From contig NZ_CP026100.1 of assembly GCF_003722335.1 (NCBI RefSeq), forward strand, positions 5,306,001 through 5,370,000: DNA of 64,000 bases. Reading direction: 5' to 3'. Of the stretch, positions 16,762 to 24,834 are shown piece by piece. The notes beneath the pieces were generated by a model. The model had not been told where the DNA came from. It was given only the letters and a program-made list of their open reading frames with translations, and did not search any database. How positions within the stretch are numbered: the stretch's first letter is position 1; each line of letters opens with the position of its first letter. The stretch comes from Caulobacter flavus. Lineage in GTDB: Bacteria > Pseudomonadota > Alphaproteobacteria > Caulobacterales > Caulobacteraceae. The position numbers and the translations under genes were made by a program.

Positions 16762-16959
16762 GGGGCTCTGCTCCCCCCGCACCTCTTCGTAGCCCTCTCC
16801 TCGCCTTCCTCGCCCTTGTGGCGAGGACCCATGCCGGCGGCCGCTCAGATCCAAGCGGAGGTCGAGAGGTTTGAGCAGGCTGGACCATGGATCCTGGGCA
16901 CAAGGCCCAGGAAAGCGGTGAAAGAAGCGCCGAGCCTGAACCTACCCCAGCCCCTCCCC

Positions 16960-18180
16960 CTACCCCAGCCCCTCCCCCGCCGCCTTCGCCGCCGCGACGC
17001 CGGTGGCGAAGCAGGCTTGCAGCAGGTAGCCGCCGGTCGGGGCTTCCCAGTCCAGCATCTCGCCGGCCAGGAACACGTCGGGACGCGCCCGCAGGGCCAG
17101 GCCGTCCAGACCCTCGAACCGCACGCCGCCGGCCGCCGAGATCGCCCGCTCCAGCGGGCGGGCCGCCGTCAGCCGGATCGGCGCGGCCTTGATCGCCGCC
17201 GCCAGCGCCGCCGGCTCGCCCGGCAGGTCCAGGCCGTGCGCCTCGCGCAGCAGGTTCACCTCCACCGGCGACAGCTTGAGAGCCTTGCGCAGATGGTTGG
17301 CCAGCGACTGGCCGCCCCGCGCGCCCGACAGCCGGCGCTCCAGAGTCTCGGCCGGCAGGTCGGGTCGCAGGTCGATCGTCAGCGTCGCCGCGCCGTCGCG
17401 GGCGATGGCTTCGCGTGGCGCCGGCCCCAGGGCGTAGACCGCCCCGCCCTCGATCCCGTAGCCGGCGACCATGGCGTCCCCCCGCGCCTGGCGTCCTTCG
17501 CAGGTCAGGCGCACGTTCTTCAGCGGCTCGCCGGCGAAGCGGTCGCGGAAGATCTCGCTCCAGGCGACCTCGAAGCCGCAATTGGCCGGGGCGAACGGCG
17601 CGATGGCCGCCCCCTGTGCCTCCAGCACCCCCGTCCAGGCGGCGTCGGAGCCGAGCTTGGGCCAGCTGGCGCCGCCCAGCGCCAGGATCGTGGCGCGCGG
17701 CCGCCAGGCCTCGCGGCCGTCCGGCCCGTCGACCAGCAGGGCGCCATCGGCGTCCCACCCCGCCCAGGCCGACCGCGTGTGCAGGGAGACGCCCAGGGCC
17801 TCCAGGCGCGCCAGCCACGCCCGCAGCAGGGGCGAGGCCTTCATCGCCTTGGGAAACACCCGGCCGCTGGCGCCGACGAAGGTCTCCTGCCCCAGATCCC
17901 TGGCCCAGGCGACCAGGTCGGCCGGCGTGAACGCCTCCAGCATCGGCAGCAGTCGCGCCTCGCGGTCGCCGTAGCGGGCTGCGAAGCGCGCGAAGTCTTC
18001 CGAATGGGTGAGGTTAAGCCCGCCGCGGCCGGCCATCAGGAATTTGCGCCCGAAGGTCGGCATCTTCTCGAACACCACGACCGAGCGGCCGGCCTCGGCG
18101 AGGCGCTGGGCGGCGACCAGGCCGGCGGGGCCGCCGCCGACCACGGCGACGTCGATGGTCCTGGAAGCTTCGGGCGTCAC
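16960..18180 (-). CDS. NAD(P)/FAD-dependent oxidoreductase of the HI0933/YhiN (BaiN-like) family
   Basis: 406 residues starting at GTG 18180. The FAD-binding Rossmann motif VAVVGGGPAGLVAAQRLAEA is at residues 10-29, followed by the family signature KFLMAGRGGLNLTHSED. The C-terminal flavin-contacting end GGYLLQACFATGVAAAKAAG is also typical. The family (HI0933/YhiN) is of poorly defined function; some members reduce bile acid intermediates, which cannot be transferred here. Its GTG start overlaps the vapC stop codon as GTGA, so it is probably translated from the vapBC mRNA. That linkage is unusual. Confident about the fold, not the reaction. Confidence 0.9.
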   Translation of the reverse strand: MTPEASRTIDVAVVGGGPAGLVAAQRLAEAGRSVVVFEKMPTFGRKFLMAGRGGLNLTHSEDFARFAARYGDREARLLPMLEAFTPADLVAWARDLGQETFVGASGRVFPKAMKASPLLRAWLARLEALGVSLHTRSAWAGWDADGALLVDGPDGREAWRPRATILALGGASWPKLGSDAAWTGVLEAQGAAIAPFAPANCGFEVAWSEIFRDRFAGEPLKNVRLTCEGRQARGDAMVAGYGIEGGAVYALGPAPREAIARDGAATLTIDLRPDLPAETLERRLSGARGGQSLANHLRKALKLSPVEVNLLREAHGLDLPGEPAALAAAIKAAPIRLTAARPLERAISAAGGVRFEGLDGLALRARPDVFLAGEMLDWEAPTGGYLLQACFATGVAAAKAAGEGLG

Positions 18181-18575
18181 GCGGCCTCGATGTCGGTCAG
18201 GGAAAAATCGCCGCCCTTGTAGAGCAGCGGAACGCCATGAACCTTGGCGCAGGCGTAGGAGAAACAGTCGCCCATGTTCAGCTTAGCCGGATGGATGCCC
18301 TTGCCGAAGCGGGCGTGAGCTTCCAACGCCAAGACCTGCTCGGTTTGCCCAATGGCGACCAGCCGAGCCTCGAAGGTCGATTGCAGGTCGCCGAGTCTGG
18401 CAGCGGCTTCGATCTGGTTTCGCCCCGTTTCTCGCGCGACGGCTCGCACGGTCTTCCAACCGGCTATGGCGGAGGTGAGCACCATGGACCCGCCCGCCAA
18501 CTTGGCCCTGAAGGTTTCGGCCTCGGGCTCCTCCAGCAGCATGGCCGTCCAGGCCGACGCATCGACGAACATCAT
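18177..18575 (-). CDS. vapC: VapC-type PIN-domain toxin (ribonuclease)
   Basis: 132 residues from ATG 18575. The PIN acidic residues are in place: MMFVDASAWTAMLLEE (Asp5 and the Glu pair), then LNMGDCFSYACAK and the final YKGGDFSLTD. PIN toxins cut tRNA or rRNA in a Mg2+-dependent way and are held inactive by the partner antitoxin. The start overlaps the stop codon of vapB as ATGA and its own stop overlaps the following flavoprotein start as GTGA, so the three genes form one tightly coupled unit. An in-frame upstream extension within vapB is rejected as a shadow. Confidence 0.93.
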   Translation of the reverse strand: MMFVDASAWTAMLLEEPEAETFRAKLAGGSMVLTSAIAGWKTVRAVARETGRNQIEAAARLGDLQSTFEARLVAIGQTEQVLALEAHARFGKGIHPAKLNMGDCFSYACAKVHGVPLLYKGGDFSLTDIEAA

Positions 18576-18811
18576 TCGTCGTTGAGGCTGTCGAAGAACG
18601 CCTTGTCGGCCTTCAAACCCGTGCGAGGCCAACTGGCGACTTCGGCGCATATCGCCCGCGCCTTGGCCAGCTTCTCTTCCCTCGCCTTTTCACGGGTGGC
18701 TAGGGCTTCGGCGGCGGCCAGCTTTACCGCCTCGGTAATGCCGACATGCGCCTTCTCGGCCAACTGACGGACCAGGGCGTCGGTCTCTGGGTCGCGAATA
18801 TGGAAGGCCAT
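18572..18811 (-). CDS. vapB: VapB-type antitoxin
   Basis: 79 residues from ATG 18811; the upstream in-frame extension has no plausible ribosome site. The N-terminal half (MAFHIRDPETDALVRQLAEK, then ITEAVKLAAAEAL) matches Rv0623/PSK-type VapB antitoxins, which bind DNA as dimers and carry a C-terminal tail that blocks the toxin. The C terminus (KADKAFFDSLNDE) is the likely toxin-binding arm. It autoregulates in other systems, so the operator would lie in 18812-18890. It is inserted between rplA and rplJ in the ribosomal region. Confidence 0.9.
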   Translation of the reverse strand: MAFHIRDPETDALVRQLAEKAHVGITEAVKLAAAEALATREKAREEKLAKARAICAEVASWPRTGLKADKAFFDSLNDE

Positions 18812-18893
18812 CGATCGTCTCCATCTAGACAGAAGATAACATCGGCTAGCCAAGCTATCAAATCCAGGTCCCGATCGTAGAGCCCAAACGCAA

Positions 18894-18923
18894 GACGGGC
18901 GCTGGATCGCTCCAGCGCCCGTC
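18894..18923 (-). terminator. Terminator hairpin downstream of rplA
   Basis: Perfect 13-bp stem GACGGGCGCTGGA (18894-18906) with TCCAGCGCCCGTC (18911-18923), loop TCGC. The downstream T-content on the minus strand is modest (TTGCGTTTGG), so termination may be partial. It lies 30 bp after the rplA stop and upstream of vapB. Confidence 0.75.
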
Positions 18924-18952
18924 CGCGAAGTCAGTTCGCTTGGATCAGCCGA

Positions 18953-19642
18953 TTAGGCGGTGATCGAGGCGATGTCGACCTTGAAGCCCGGACCCATGGT
19001 CGAGGACAGGCCGACGCGCTTGACGAAGATGCCCTTGGCGCCCGACGGCTTGGCCTTGTTCAGGGCGTCGATGAGCGCCTTGACGTTGACCAGCAGGGCC
19101 TCGTCGGTGAACGAGGCCTTGCCGATGCCGGCGTGCACGATACCGGCCTTTTCGACGCGGAACTCGACGGCGCCGCCCTTGGCGTCCTTCACGGCTTGGC
19201 CGACGTTCGGGGTCACGGTGCCGACCTTCGGGTTCGGCATCAGGCCGCGCGGACCGAGCACCTTACCGAGGCGACCGACCAGGGCCATCATGTCCGGGGT
19301 GGCGATGACGCGGTCGAAGTCCATGAAGCCGTTCTGGATCTTTTCGACCAGGTCCTCGGCGCCGACGACTTCGGCGCCGGCGGCGGTGGCTTCGGCGGCC
19401 TTGGCGTCCTTGGCGAAGACGGCGACGCGAACGTCACGGCCCGTGCCCGACGGCAGTTGGACGACGCCACGGACCTGCTGGTCGGCGTGACGCGGGTCGA
19501 CGCCGAGGTTCACCGAGATCTCGATGGTCTCGTCGAACTTGGCCTTGGCGTTGGCCTTGACCAGGGCGATAGCTTCGGCGACGGCGTGGGTGGCGTCACG
19601 GTCGCCGGTCCAGGCCTTGATGCGCTTGGGTTGCGTAGCCAT
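18953..19642 (-). CDS. rplA: 50S ribosomal protein L1
   Basis: 229 residues, standard length. L1 is recognisable from FDETIEISVNLGVDPRHADQ at about residue 37, LPSGTGRDVRVAVFAKD, and the conserved GPRGLMPNPKVGTVTPNV. L1 binds 23S rRNA at the mobile L1 stalk and helps release E-site tRNA; in many bacteria it also represses rplKA by binding the mRNA leader. It starts 4 bp after rplK and is co-transcribed with it. Confidence 0.99.
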   Translation of the reverse strand: MATQPKRIKAWTGDRDATHAVAEAIALVKANAKAKFDETIEISVNLGVDPRHADQQVRGVVQLPSGTGRDVRVAVFAKDAKAAEATAAGAEVVGAEDLVEKIQNGFMDFDRVIATPDMMALVGRLGKVLGPRGLMPNPKVGTVTPNVGQAVKDAKGGAVEFRVEKAGIVHAGIGKASFTDEALLVNVKALIDALNKAKPSGAKGIFVKRVGLSSTMGPGFKVDIASITA

Positions 19643-19646
19643 TGGA

Positions 19647-20078
19647 TTAGGCCTCCACGATCTTCAGGCCCATGGCCTTGGCGGAGCCTTCGATGATCTT
19701 GGCCGCGGCCTCGATGTCGTTGGCGTTCAGATCCTTCATCTTCTTCTCGGCGATTTCGCGCAGTTGCGTGCGCGTCACTTCGCCGACGGTCTCACGACCG
19801 GTCAGCTTCGCGCCGGACTTCAGGCCGGTGATCTGCTTCAGGTAGTGGGTCGCCGGAGGCGTCTTGGTGATGAAGGTGAACGACTTGTCCTGGTAGACCG
19901 TGATCACGGTCGGCAGGGGGATGCCCTTTTCGACGTTCTCGGTGCGCGCGTTGAACTCCTTACAGAAGCCCATGATGTTGACGCCGCGCTGACCCAGAGC
20001 CGGGCCGATGGGGGGCGAAGGCGTGGCCGAGCCAGCCTTCACCTGGAGCTTGATGTAGCCCAGGATCTTCTTAGCCAT
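19647..20078 (-). CDS. rplK: 50S ribosomal protein L11
   Basis: 143 residues from ATG 20078, with GAGAGGATAGT just upstream. The canonical N terminus MAKKILGYIKLQVKAGSATP and the proline-rich switch SPPIGPALGQRGVNIMGFC are followed by the C-terminal rRNA-binding domain (TRTQLREIAEKKMKDLNAND). L11 forms the base of the factor-binding stalk and is needed for RelA activation. An in-frame upstream extension is excluded because it lacks homology. First gene of rplK-rplA. Confidence 0.99.
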   Translation of the reverse strand: MAKKILGYIKLQVKAGSATPSPPIGPALGQRGVNIMGFCKEFNARTENVEKGIPLPTVITVYQDKSFTFITKTPPATHYLKQITGLKSGAKLTGRETVGEVTRTQLREIAEKKMKDLNANDIEAAAKIIEGSAKAMGLKIVEA

Positions 20079-20207
20079 ACTATCCTCTCGTGAGGGCCGG
20101 AGCCCTCGCTGGTGAGCCGTGGTGCGGGCTTGGCGGCCCTTCCACGGATTTGGTTCCGCCTTAACGGCGAACACGCCCCGGAATCGGATCCCGGAGCGAG
20201 GTCGCGG

Positions 20208-20236
20208 CGTGTAGCAGGCGCGCGGCGGAGAGTCCA
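20208..20236 (-). promoter_or_regulatory. Candidate rplKA promoter
   Basis: On the minus strand TGGACT (20231-20236), 17-bp spacer, TACACG (20208-20213) within GCTACACG. The same GCTACACG -10 region occurs upstream of tRNA-Trp. It lies 8 bp below the stop codon of the upstream TPR gene, so rplKA is re-initiated rather than read through. Confidence 0.55.
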
Positions 20237-20243
20237 GCGCCGG

Positions 20244-21599
20244 TCAGGCGCGGGCCGCCGCCAGAGCGGCCAGGTCACGGGCCGCCGCCTCGACCGCGCC
20301 GGTCCAGCCCGCTTCGAGCTGGTCTTGCCGATAGAGCCGCATCGACCCGTACCAGGCGCTGTCCGTCCCCGACAGGCCCCAGCGCCAGTCGGGGGCGAAC
20401 GGGATCATGGTCCAGACCGGTCGCCCCAGGGCGCCGGCCAGATGGCACGGGGCCGAGTCGACCGACACCACCAGGTCCGCCAGGGTCATCACCGCGGCGG
20501 TGTCGGCGAAGTCCTTCAACTCGCCACCCAGGTCGAGCACGCCCAGCCGGCGGGGCAGATCCGCCGCGGCGGGCCCCTTCTGCACGCTGATCCACCGCAC
20601 GCCGGGGACTTGCAGCAACGGCGCGAGGTCGGCCGGGGTCATGGAGCGATTGTGGTCGTTGGTGTGGTCGGGGTTTCCGGCCCATGCCAGGGCCACGGTC
20701 ATATCGGCGCTGTCGCCCAGCCGGGCCTTCCACGCCGCCACGCGCCCCGGAGGAACCGAGAGATAGCCGCCGCGCGCCGGAAGCGCCTCCGGTCGGGCCC
20801 CGCAGTAGAGCGGCAGGCTGGGCAAGGGGCAGCAGACGTCGAAAGACGGCCTGTCGCCCGGCTCCAGCACCCGCACCCCGGCCAGCGACGCACGCGCCAG
20901 GGCCGTCAGGGGACCGGGCGCCATGACCGTCACCTGTACGCCCCGCGCGACCAGCGGCGGCAGGAACCGCAGGAACTGCAGCCCGTCGCCCAGCCCCTGC
21001 TCGCCATAGGCCAGCAGGCTGCGTCCGCGGATATCCTCGCCGCGCCACTGTGGAGCGAAACCCGGATCGGCGCCGTCCGTTCGCGACTCGCGAAACTCGT
21101 AGTCGATCAGGCCGGAGGCGTAGTCGCCCTCCAGCAGGCTGAGGAAGCCGCGGCCGAAGCGGGCGTCGACATGATCGGGAGCCAGCTTCAGGGCCGCGTC
21201 GAAAGCCTCCCGGGCCTCGGTCAGACGGCCCAGATAGCGCAGGATGTTGCCCAGCGCGGCCAGGATCAGCGGGTCGCCGGGATCGGCGACGGCGGCCCGG
21301 CGGGCGTGCGGCTCGGCCGCGGTCGCCGACGTCGTCTGCAACAGCATCAGCGCCAGGGACGCCTCGGCGCGCGCGTGGGCCGGATCGAGGGCGAGGGCCG
21401 AGCGGAACGCCTGCGCCGCGGCCTTCCACTTGCGCTCCCCGCGCAAGGCCAGGCCGAGGTGATAGTGCGCGGGGGCCGAGCGCGGGTTCACCGCCACCAC
21501 GGCCCGCAGGCCGACCTCCGCCGGCCGCGTCCGTCCCGCCAGCAGGTGCGCGATCGCCGCGTCGTACCTGTGCTCCTGCCTCATACGATCGTGACGCAT
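20244..21599 (-). CDS. TPR protein with GT9/GT41-like glycosyltransferase domain
   Basis: 451 residues from ATG 21599, which has GGGGAGG 7 bp upstream. Residues about 10-165 are TPR repeats (YDAAIAHLLAGRTRPAEVGL, APAHYHLGLALRGERKWKAA and so on). The C-terminal GT-B-like domain has the LLAYGEQGLGDGLQFLRFLP motif and the nucleotide-sugar-site-like LVVSVDSAPCHLAGALGRPV followed by PDWRWGLSGTDSAWYGSMRL, which is well conserved in TPR-linked GT9/GT41-like enzymes. Compared with the paralogue at 10135 this copy looks catalytically complete. Target is unknown; protein O-glycosylation is plausible. It sits between nusG and rplK with separate signals on both sides. Confidence 0.85.
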   Translation of the reverse strand: MRHDRMRQEHRYDAAIAHLLAGRTRPAEVGLRAVVAVNPRSAPAHYHLGLALRGERKWKAAAQAFRSALALDPAHARAEASLALMLLQTTSATAAEPHARRAAVADPGDPLILAALGNILRYLGRLTEAREAFDAALKLAPDHVDARFGRGFLSLLEGDYASGLIDYEFRESRTDGADPGFAPQWRGEDIRGRSLLAYGEQGLGDGLQFLRFLPPLVARGVQVTVMAPGPLTALARASLAGVRVLEPGDRPSFDVCCPLPSLPLYCGARPEALPARGGYLSVPPGRVAAWKARLGDSADMTVALAWAGNPDHTNDHNRSMTPADLAPLLQVPGVRWISVQKGPAAADLPRRLGVLDLGGELKDFADTAAVMTLADLVVSVDSAPCHLAGALGRPVWTMIPFAPDWRWGLSGTDSAWYGSMRLYRQDQLEAGWTGAVEAAARDLAALAAARA

Positions 21600-21694
21600 G
21601 GCCCGCCTCCCCTCGCGACCCGCGAGGGCTAGAGGCGGCAAGGCGCGGCGGCACTGGACTTTAGCACAGCGGCCGACCGGAAAAGGGGGGCCCG

Positions 21695-21730
21695 GAAAGC
21701 AAAAACCCCGCGCCATCGCCGGCGCGGGGT
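21695..21730 (-). terminator. Intrinsic terminator of secE-nusG
   Basis: ACCCCGCGCC (21705-21714) with GGCGCGGGGT (21721-21730), loop of six bases. On the minus strand it is followed by TTTTTGCTTT (21704-21695). It starts 27 bp past the nusG stop codon. Confidence 0.93.
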
Positions 21731-21756
21731 CTTCGAAAGCTCGGCGAAGGGATCGC

Positions 21757-22314
21757 TTAGGCGATCTTCTCGACCTGGCTGTATTCCAGCTCGACCGGGG
21801 TGGCGCGGCCGAAGATCGAGACGGTGACCCGCAGACGGGCCTTTTCCTCGTCGACCTGCTCGACCGAACCGTTGAAGCTGGCGAACGGGCCGTCGATGAC
21901 GCGGACGTTCTCGCCGACTTCGTACAGCACGACGGTCTTGGGCTTCTCGACGCCCTCTTCGATCGCGCCGACGATGCGCTGGACTTCCTTTTCGGAGACC
22001 GGGGTCGGCTTGGAGCCGCTGCCCAGGAAGCCCGTCACCTTCGGGGTGTTCTTGATCAGGTGGTAGGCCTCGTCCGAGAGGTTCATCTTCACCAGGACGT
22101 AGCCCGGGAAGAACTTGCGCTCGGCGTTGACCTTGCGGCCGCGGCGGATCTCGACGACGTCCTCGGTGGGCACCAGGATCTCGGAGAAGCTGTCTTCCAG
22201 GCCCTGGGCCTTGGCTTGCTCACGGATGCTCTCGGCCACCTTCTTCTCGAAGTTCGAGTAGGCGTGGACGATGTACCACTTGTGGTTCGGGTTGGTCGCG
22301 GTTTCGGTGCTCAT
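21757..22314 (-). CDS. nusG: Transcription termination/antitermination factor NusG
   Basis: 185 residues. The NGN domain begins KWYIVHAYSNFEKKVAESIR and carries the RNA-polymerase-clamp contact region (FFPGYVLVKMNLSDEAYHLI); the C-terminal KOW domain has VRVIDGPFASFNGSVEQVDE. NusG suppresses pausing, links RNA polymerase to the ribosome and recruits Rho. It lies 14 bp after secE, the usual partner, and the unit ends at the terminator at 21695-21730. Confidence 0.99.
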   Translation of the reverse strand: MSTETATNPNHKWYIVHAYSNFEKKVAESIREQAKAQGLEDSFSEILVPTEDVVEIRRGRKVNAERKFFPGYVLVKMNLSDEAYHLIKNTPKVTGFLGSGSKPTPVSEKEVQRIVGAIEEGVEKPKTVVLYEVGENVRVIDGPFASFNGSVEQVDEEKARLRVTVSIFGRATPVELEYSQVEKIA

Positions 22315-22328
22315 GGTCTTTATATGTC

Positions 22329-22640
22329 TTATCCGGCCGCGAACTTCAGCAGCAGATTGGCCAGCGTACCCAGAATCCAGTCGACGCCGAAGAAGAACAC
22401 CGAGGCGACGATCACCATGATGAAGACCATCACCGAGGTGATCCAGGTCTCCTTGCGGGTGGTCCAGGTGATCTTGCGGGCTTCGGCGCGCACTTCACGG
22501 ATGAACTGCACCGGGTTGAAGGGCTTCTTGGGGGCCGCAGCGGCGGCGGAAGGAGCCTGACCGGCAGGGGCCAGCGCCGCGGCCGTGCGGGCGGCGCGGT
22601 TCTTGATCGCTGACGGGCTGGATCCCGGTTTCCTGGCCAT
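22329..22640 (-). CDS. secE: Preprotein translocase subunit SecE
   Basis: 103 residues with an Ala/Pro-rich cytoplasmic N terminus of about 38 residues, then the conserved SecE amphipathic helix (NPVQFIREVRAEARKITWTT) and a single transmembrane helix (ITSVMVFIMVIVASVFFFGV). SecE clamps SecY in the Sec translocon. The N-terminal extension is longer than in minimal SecE but ordinary for this group. Located 63 bp downstream of tRNA-Trp on the same strand and 14 bp upstream of nusG. Confidence 0.98.
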   Translation of the reverse strand: MARKPGSSPSAIKNRAARTAAALAPAGQAPSAAAAAPKKPFNPVQFIREVRAEARKITWTTRKETWITSVMVFIMVIVASVFFFGVDWILGTLANLLLKFAAG

Positions 22641-22703
22641 GGTTTCAGAGGCTCGCGTATCTGACAGGCCGGGCCGAACGCCGGACCGGCCGATGACATA
22701 TAG

Positions 22704-22779
22704 TGGCAGGAGTGGAGGGACTCGAACCCCCGGCCCTCGGTTTTGGAGACCGATGCTCTACCAGCTGAGCTACACTCCT
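22704..22779 (-). tRNA. trnW: tRNA-Trp (anticodon CCA)
   Basis: 76 nt with the CCA end encoded. Acceptor stem AGGAGTG (22779-22773) pairs with CACTCCT (22714-22708); discriminator G; D-loop AGCTCAGCTGGTAGAGC; anticodon loop CTCCAAA with anticodon CCA; T-loop GGTTCGAGTCC. The position upstream of secE-nusG is common in bacteria. Confidence 0.98.
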
Positions 22780-22881
22780 GCAGAACTCCGGTCCCGATAG
22801 AGAGGACCGCAGCCTTGGCGACGGTCGAGGCCGGAGGGCCGCGAGCGGCGCCGCCGACGCTTCCCAGCGCCAGAGCGGCGT

Positions 22882-22910
22882 CGTGTAGCAGGGTCGTTTG
22901 CGCCGGGCAA
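22882..22910 (-). promoter_or_regulatory. Candidate promoter for tRNA-Trp (secE-nusG)
   Basis: On the minus strand TTGCCC (22905-22910), 17-bp spacer, TACACG (22882-22887) within GCTACACG, close to the Caulobacter housekeeping -10 (GCTANAWC). About 100 nt of leader precede the tRNA. No terminator is evident between tRNA and secE, so read-through into secE-nusG is likely. Confidence 0.55.
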
Positions 22911-23024
22911 GCGGATCAGGACGCCTTCGACACGCGTTATTGCCTAAGTCGCGGGTCAAGCGGCGCCTTTTCACAGGTTTCTTGGCCCGCCCCGGCATCC
23001 GCCCCGTGTCTGAAAGGATGGAAT

Positions 23025-23198
23025 ATGGCCGCGAACACCGGCGAGCGCCCCTCCAATCGGGAGGTCGAGCACGAGAATCAGCGACCGAATCCGAACGCCG
23101 ACGGCAAGCCGCCTCGCCCCGCCACCGAACCGGCCGGCGGAGAGGCCAGCGTCGATACGCCGAGGACGCGAACCGACCCCGGCTCCGGCGAGGGCTGA
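23025..23198 (+). CDS. Small hydrophilic hypothetical protein
   Basis: 57 residues from ATG 23025, preceded by AAAGGATGGAAT, a good ribosome-binding site. The peptide (MAANTGERPSNREVEHENQR and so on) is extremely polar, rich in P, N, E, R and G, with no hydrophobic core, and is probably intrinsically disordered. I do not recognise it. Supported only by the ribosome site, codon pattern and clean stop; it could be spurious. Confidence 0.45.
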   Translation: MAANTGERPSNREVEHENQRPNPNADGKPPRPATEPAGGEASVDTPRTRTDPGSGEG

Positions 23199-23245
23199 AG
23201 CGCAGCCTTCACCGAAGCCCTAGAGCCGTTCGAAGCGATCAGGCT

Positions 23246-23641
23246 TTAGCCGTCTTTCTTTTCTTCGGCGCCGGTCGAGGCGCTCGGCGTCGCCGCCGCG
23301 CACTGGACGTTCAGGTACGACCATTTCACGTCCGTGAGCTCACGGCCGCATTCGGTGTTCTTGCCCTGGTCGCGACCACGCAGCGAGACGCCGACCCCCT
23401 TGGCGGGGTCCGGAGCCGGGCTGGCGCTGGAGACGTCGTAATAGCCGCCGTTGGGGCCGCGCACGACGAGGCACTTGGTGTTCTCGACCGGCCGCACGCA
23501 GCCGCTCGCCGTCACCGACTTGCCTTCCAGGGTCACTTGTTGGGCTTTGGCGGACTTGGATTGGGCGCCGCCTTCACAACCCGCTACGCCTAACGCTAAC
23601 AGACTGGCCGCCGCGGCGGCCATGACGAACCTCACCCGCAT
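23246..23641 (-). CDS. Hypothetical lipoprotein
   Basis: 131 residues from ATG 23641, which is preceded by GGAGGAACGT. It begins with a lipoprotein signal (MRVRFVMAAAAASLLALGVA then GC at about residues 21-22, lipobox VAGC). The mature protein has three further cysteines (SGCVRPVENTKCLVVRG, NTECGRELTD, NVQCAAA). The central VTASGCVRPVENTKCLVVRG and GYYDVSS resemble small beta-barrel domains found in alphaproteobacterial envelope proteins, but I cannot name the family. Convergent with the small gene at 23025. Confidence 0.7.
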   Translation of the reverse strand: MRVRFVMAAAAASLLALGVAGCEGGAQSKSAKAQQVTLEGKSVTASGCVRPVENTKCLVVRGPNGGYYDVSSASPAPDPAKGVGVSLRGRDQGKNTECGRELTDVKWSYLNVQCAAATPSASTGAEEKKDG

Positions 23642-23927
23642 ACGTTCCTCCGTATCGTTGGCTTCGCGAACGAAGCAAAAGGAAGTCTGCGCCCCGTTTG
23701 GGTGGTCGGCAATCACATTTTTGACACAGTCGGAAAAAGCGAACGGCGGTATTTTAGACCGCTCGTAGAATTTTTTCTCCAAGCGGCTTCAGATCGCAAA
23801 AGTTGACATCCGCTCTCAACTTCTCACATGACACGCGGGTCGCCTTCAGGGCCGGAGCGACGCCCGACTTTTCTTATGCGCGCCGCTGTTTTTGCGAACG
23901 GGCGCGAACAGGATCGAAATCACAGAC

Positions 23928-24764
23928 ATGACGGCCGAGACCGCCACCGCCGCCGCCCCTGCTCCCGCCAAGGAGTCCCCGCATCACCTGGAGACCGTCC
24001 TCTGGGTCAAGCACTGGACCGACCGGCTGTTCAGCTTCGCCATCACCCGTCCGGCCAGCTTCCGATTCCGCTCGGGCGAGTTCGTGATGATCGGCCTGCC
24101 GGCCCGCGAGGAGCTGGGTGAGAAGAAGCCGATCCTGCGCGCCTATTCGATCGGCTCGCCCTCGTTCGCCGAGGAACTGGAGTTCTTTTCGATCAAGGTG
24201 CCCGACGGCCCCCTCACCTCGCGCCTGCAACAGATCAAGGCCGGCGACCAGGTCCTGCTGGGCAAGAAGCCGACCGGCACCCTGGTGCTGGACGCGGTCA
24301 AGCCGGGCAAGCGCCTGTTCTTGTTCGGCACCGGCACCGGCCTGGCGCCGTGGCTGTCGGTCGCCCGCGATCCCGACGCCTACAGCCGCTTCGAGAAGGT
24401 GATCGTCGCCCACGGCGTGCGCGAAGTTCAGGAACTGGCCTATCGCGACCTCTTCACTAGCGAGATCCACGACGACCCGCTGGTCGGCGACGAGGCCAAG
24501 GCCCAGCTGGTCTACTATCCCACCGTCACCCGCGAGGCGTTCGAGCGCCAGGGCCGCTTCACCGACCTGATCACCAGCGGCAAGCTGTTCTCCGACCTCG
24601 GCCTGGAAGGCGGCAAGTTCGATCCCGAACACGACCGCGCCATGCTGTGCGGCTCGATGGCCATGATCAAGGACACCGCCGCCCTGCTCGAGGCCCACGG
24701 CCTGGTCGAAGGCTCCAACGCCGAGCCTGGCGACTTCGTCATCGAGCGCGCGTTCGTCGGCTGA
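23928..24764 (+). CDS. fpr: Ferredoxin-NADP+ reductase
   Basis: 278 residues from ATG 23928. The FAD site is PILRAYSIGSPSF (RAYS motif), the NADP-binding segment is LFLFGTGTGLAPWLSVARDP, and the C-terminal region AMLCGSMAMIKDTAALLE is the usual CGS nicotinamide motif ending in FVIERAFVG. This is the bacterial class-I type (subclass with AFVG end) that passes electrons between NADPH and ferredoxin or flavodoxin, often in oxidative stress defence or to feed biosynthetic enzymes. The gene stands alone and ends in a clear terminator 30 bp past the stop. Confidence 0.95.
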   Translation: MTAETATAAAPAPAKESPHHLETVLWVKHWTDRLFSFAITRPASFRFRSGEFVMIGLPAREELGEKKPILRAYSIGSPSFAEELEFFSIKVPDGPLTSRLQQIKAGDQVLLGKKPTGTLVLDAVKPGKRLFLFGTGTGLAPWLSVARDPDAYSRFEKVIVAHGVREVQELAYRDLFTSEIHDDPLVGDEAKAQLVYYPTVTREAFERQGRFTDLITSGKLFSDLGLEGGKFDPEHDRAMLCGSMAMIKDTAALLEAHGLVEGSNAEPGDFVIERAFVG

Positions 24765-24793
24765 TCGCCCGACCATCGCCGGAAACGAGAAAG

Positions 24794-24818
24794 GGCCAGC
24801 CGCGAGGCTGGCCTTTTT
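24794..24818 (+). terminator. Intrinsic terminator of fpr
   Basis: GGCCAGCC (24794-24801), loop GCGA, GGCTGGCC (24806-24813), followed by TTTTT. It lies between the convergent fpr and MFS genes and could serve both weakly. Confidence 0.85.
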
Positions 24819-24834
24819 GCTGTCCGGGTTCCTC

